Positions 62,151 through 64,000 of a stretch of DNA of 64,000 bases are shown here, one piece after another. A program made the translations under genes and the position numbers. Source of the DNA: Anoplopoma fimbria (taxonomy: Eukaryota > Chordata > Actinopteri > Perciformes > Anoplopomatidae); assembly GCF_027596085.1 (NCBI RefSeq), contig NC_072469.1, positions 15,134,238-15,198,237 on the forward strand, given 5' to 3'. The number at the start of each line of letters is the position of its first letter. Within the stretch, counting starts at the first letter, position 1. A model generated the notes under the pieces. That model had not been told where the DNA came from. It saw only the letters and a program-made list of their open reading frames with translations, and did no database searches.

Positions 62151-64000
62151 ATGATGACCTGGAAATTTTCACAAATCAAGCACAAGTCACCGAATTTGTT
62201 ATTGAGTTAAAAATGTCACGCCTTAACTTTCCGATGGATTGCTCCACACCCTAAAGAGTGCAGTCAATGACTTGTCCAGATAGATGATTAAAACAACAAT
62301 CTATTCACTCCCAGTTTAGGGAACTGGTGTCAACTTTTCAAACAATCTTGCTCAAGCGAGTAAGCCAGAGTGCAATAACACAATACATCATTACATCCAG
62401 CGTAAAAAACCTGCAGAAGGTGATGAACACTCCGATAAAGCAATCAAGCCCAAATTGCACTGTGGCATGGGAACAGGCAGTCGAACACAGGCCCAGACCA
62501 GCACACGTCTCATCATCCGGCCCAGCCGCAAGCCACACACAGATGATAATGAGTCTCTGTCAATGGCATCCAGCAGTATTGAACCAGATCCTGTGTGTCG
62601 GGGGAACAGCCGAGGCAGAGGCACATCCCCTTTACCTCTAAGCCCTGTCACCAGCTTGTATTCAGCTTTGGCTGATTAAAACTGATGGGGTGACATGATT
62701 GTGACCTGTATGGATTTCTGATGCTCCCAGCCACACTGCCCGACTACATGTGTCTTCTGCCTTTGACAAATCCACCTGGGAGCCCTCCAAACCGCGCTGC
62801 AGAATGCATAATTCAAGAGGCAGCAGGCAATCAATACCAAAAAACAGTAACGAAATGGGGGGGGGGGAGACCGAGAGAGACGGAGAAGGGGAGAGGAAGA
62901 GAGAGGGGAAGGCATCTAAACTTCCCGGCTATGTCCATCAGCAGCAGTCATAAGTATTAGCTTCTAATCCCGGTGTGAGTTTCCCGTCTCAACATGAAAC
63001 TTTGGCAAAGCTCAATAATCCCCTTCAGGAGTTAAATCCATGCAGAGCATCATCGATCTTTAGGGGTTAATATGTTATCATCCTGACACCGCTATGTTTG
63101 ACACCTGATTCCTGGGCATGAATAATATGGTAATAAAAAGTTAGTTTCCACACCTTCCAAAAGTTAAAATTCTAGAAGCCTGTTTTGCACTACCTGGCTA
63201 CATTGAAATAAATTAAATCAGGACAGCATAATTACCATTTTGGTGATTAAAATTATGTTTTAGAAATGATGTTTTGATTCCAAACTGGCCTGCAAATAAA
63301 GTTACAAAATTCTCTTGAAACGCTTTTTTTTTTTCGAGCAGCATGAGATTGTTGTGTGTTTCACTTTTGTGATTGACGTCTCCTTCTCCTTTAACAAATT
63401 CCTTTCCATTTTGCACTTCCTCACTGTCACTCTCACTCGACGGTACAGAGAGAATGTGGTTTTGTAAAGATTAAGGGGGCATTTCTAGCATATCCCCCGA
63501 AAACAAACGTAGTAATTGGGTGCCAAAGCACTCAAGGACAATGGGAAGAAAGTAGACAAGGGTCTGTGGTTGGCGTAATGAGACATAATCACTTGTGTTA
63601 TTACTTCTGGCGGACAGACTGCAGTCCACACGGGACGAAACACTCTGCACGTACTCCTTAACCCCACATTGAGCAGCCCAAGCGCCTTGAAACAATGGAG
63701 GTTTTATGAGTCAGATTTGAACTCATTATTGCTTCAACGCAAACGGCGAACTGTGCTGATTGTGTGATAGCTGGAACTGCTGTCTAAGGTGGATTTCAGA
63801 TATTTAGTGCTTTCATGAATGGCCTTGGTCATAAATGTTTCCAATCTTTAATTACTTTAAATGCCACTGGTGACCTTCTTTGGCAGGGCAAAAGGTTCCC
63901 TTAAGTGTTTTCTATTATATTATTGAGCTTCAGACTGTTGGAGTTTAAGAGAGATTGTTCTGTTTTTCCTGTCAATAAAGCTGCACTGTACAGGATAACC
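62151..64000. other. Non-coding sequence to the window end
   Basis: Unique, AT-leaning. A purine-rich tract with G9 lies at about 62,857-62,912. Frames on both strands at 62,327-62,960 have no domain. An AATAAA at 63,974-63,979 could be a poly(A) signal, but no exon before it is supported. Confidence 0.35.

Noticed and set aside
63974..63979. AATAAA near the window end
   Set aside because: A six-base signal is frequent by chance in AT-rich DNA, and no terminal exon is supported upstream.

Overview
This window reads as nuclear DNA of a ray-finned fish, most likely a percomorph teleost. The basis is the mix of elements: very long perfect (CA)n/(TG)n microsatellites, an L2-type LINE 3' tail ending in TGTAA repeats, a decayed LINE reverse transcriptase, and several interspersed families common in teleost introns and intergenic DNA (the 'TTAGCATGCTAA' family, the 'ATAGACTGTATATAA' family, the 'GTTAGCTTAGCATAAA' family). 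There is no operon structure, and no tRNA or rRNA gene was found by eye. No protein-coding gene can be named. The open frames are short, overlap on both strands, and behave like chance frames in non-coding DNA. The best reading is a gene desert or a very large intron.

Layout. 1-1,020 is repeat-derived. 1,021-5,755 is mostly unique, with a SOX-like inverted pair near 2,369. 5,756-6,470 holds a complete non-autonomous hAT-like element with 8-bp target duplications, an internal 34-bp minisatellite and a fragment of a second repeat; a 120-bp (CA)n lies just downstream. 6,884-13,600 is mostly unrecognised sequence. 13,620-14,230 is a reverse-transcriptase relic on the minus strand, broken by inserted repeat sequence. 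14,639-15,979 is rich in microsatellites. 15,980-24,980 is largely unique and contains regulatory-looking blocks. 24,983-25,510 and 29,063-29,530 are interspersed repeats. 31,396-31,557 is the L2 tail. A perfect 15-bp hairpin with an overlapping competing hairpin sits at 37,495-37,536. More repeats lie at 41,386-41,600, 44,030-44,640, 55,735-56,045, 57,648-58,140, 58,712-58,815 and 61,536-62,150. The last of these is split by a possible TTAA-flanked MITE.

Between the repeats are unique-looking blocks with clustered homeodomain (TAATTA/ATTAAT), TCF/LEF and SOX-like words (for example 15,481-15,795, 17,581-18,225, 26,160-27,780, 32,081-32,500, 42,720-43,560, 47,691-48,160 and 51,400-51,660). 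They look like conserved non-coding elements of a developmental locus, but only an alignment could show that. Three splice-flanked or Kozak-bearing short frames (24,135-24,471 plus; 58,406-58,642 minus; 61,163-61,291 plus) are the best candidates for real exons and are offered as weak leads. I found no previously undescribed biological system that the sequence alone would support.
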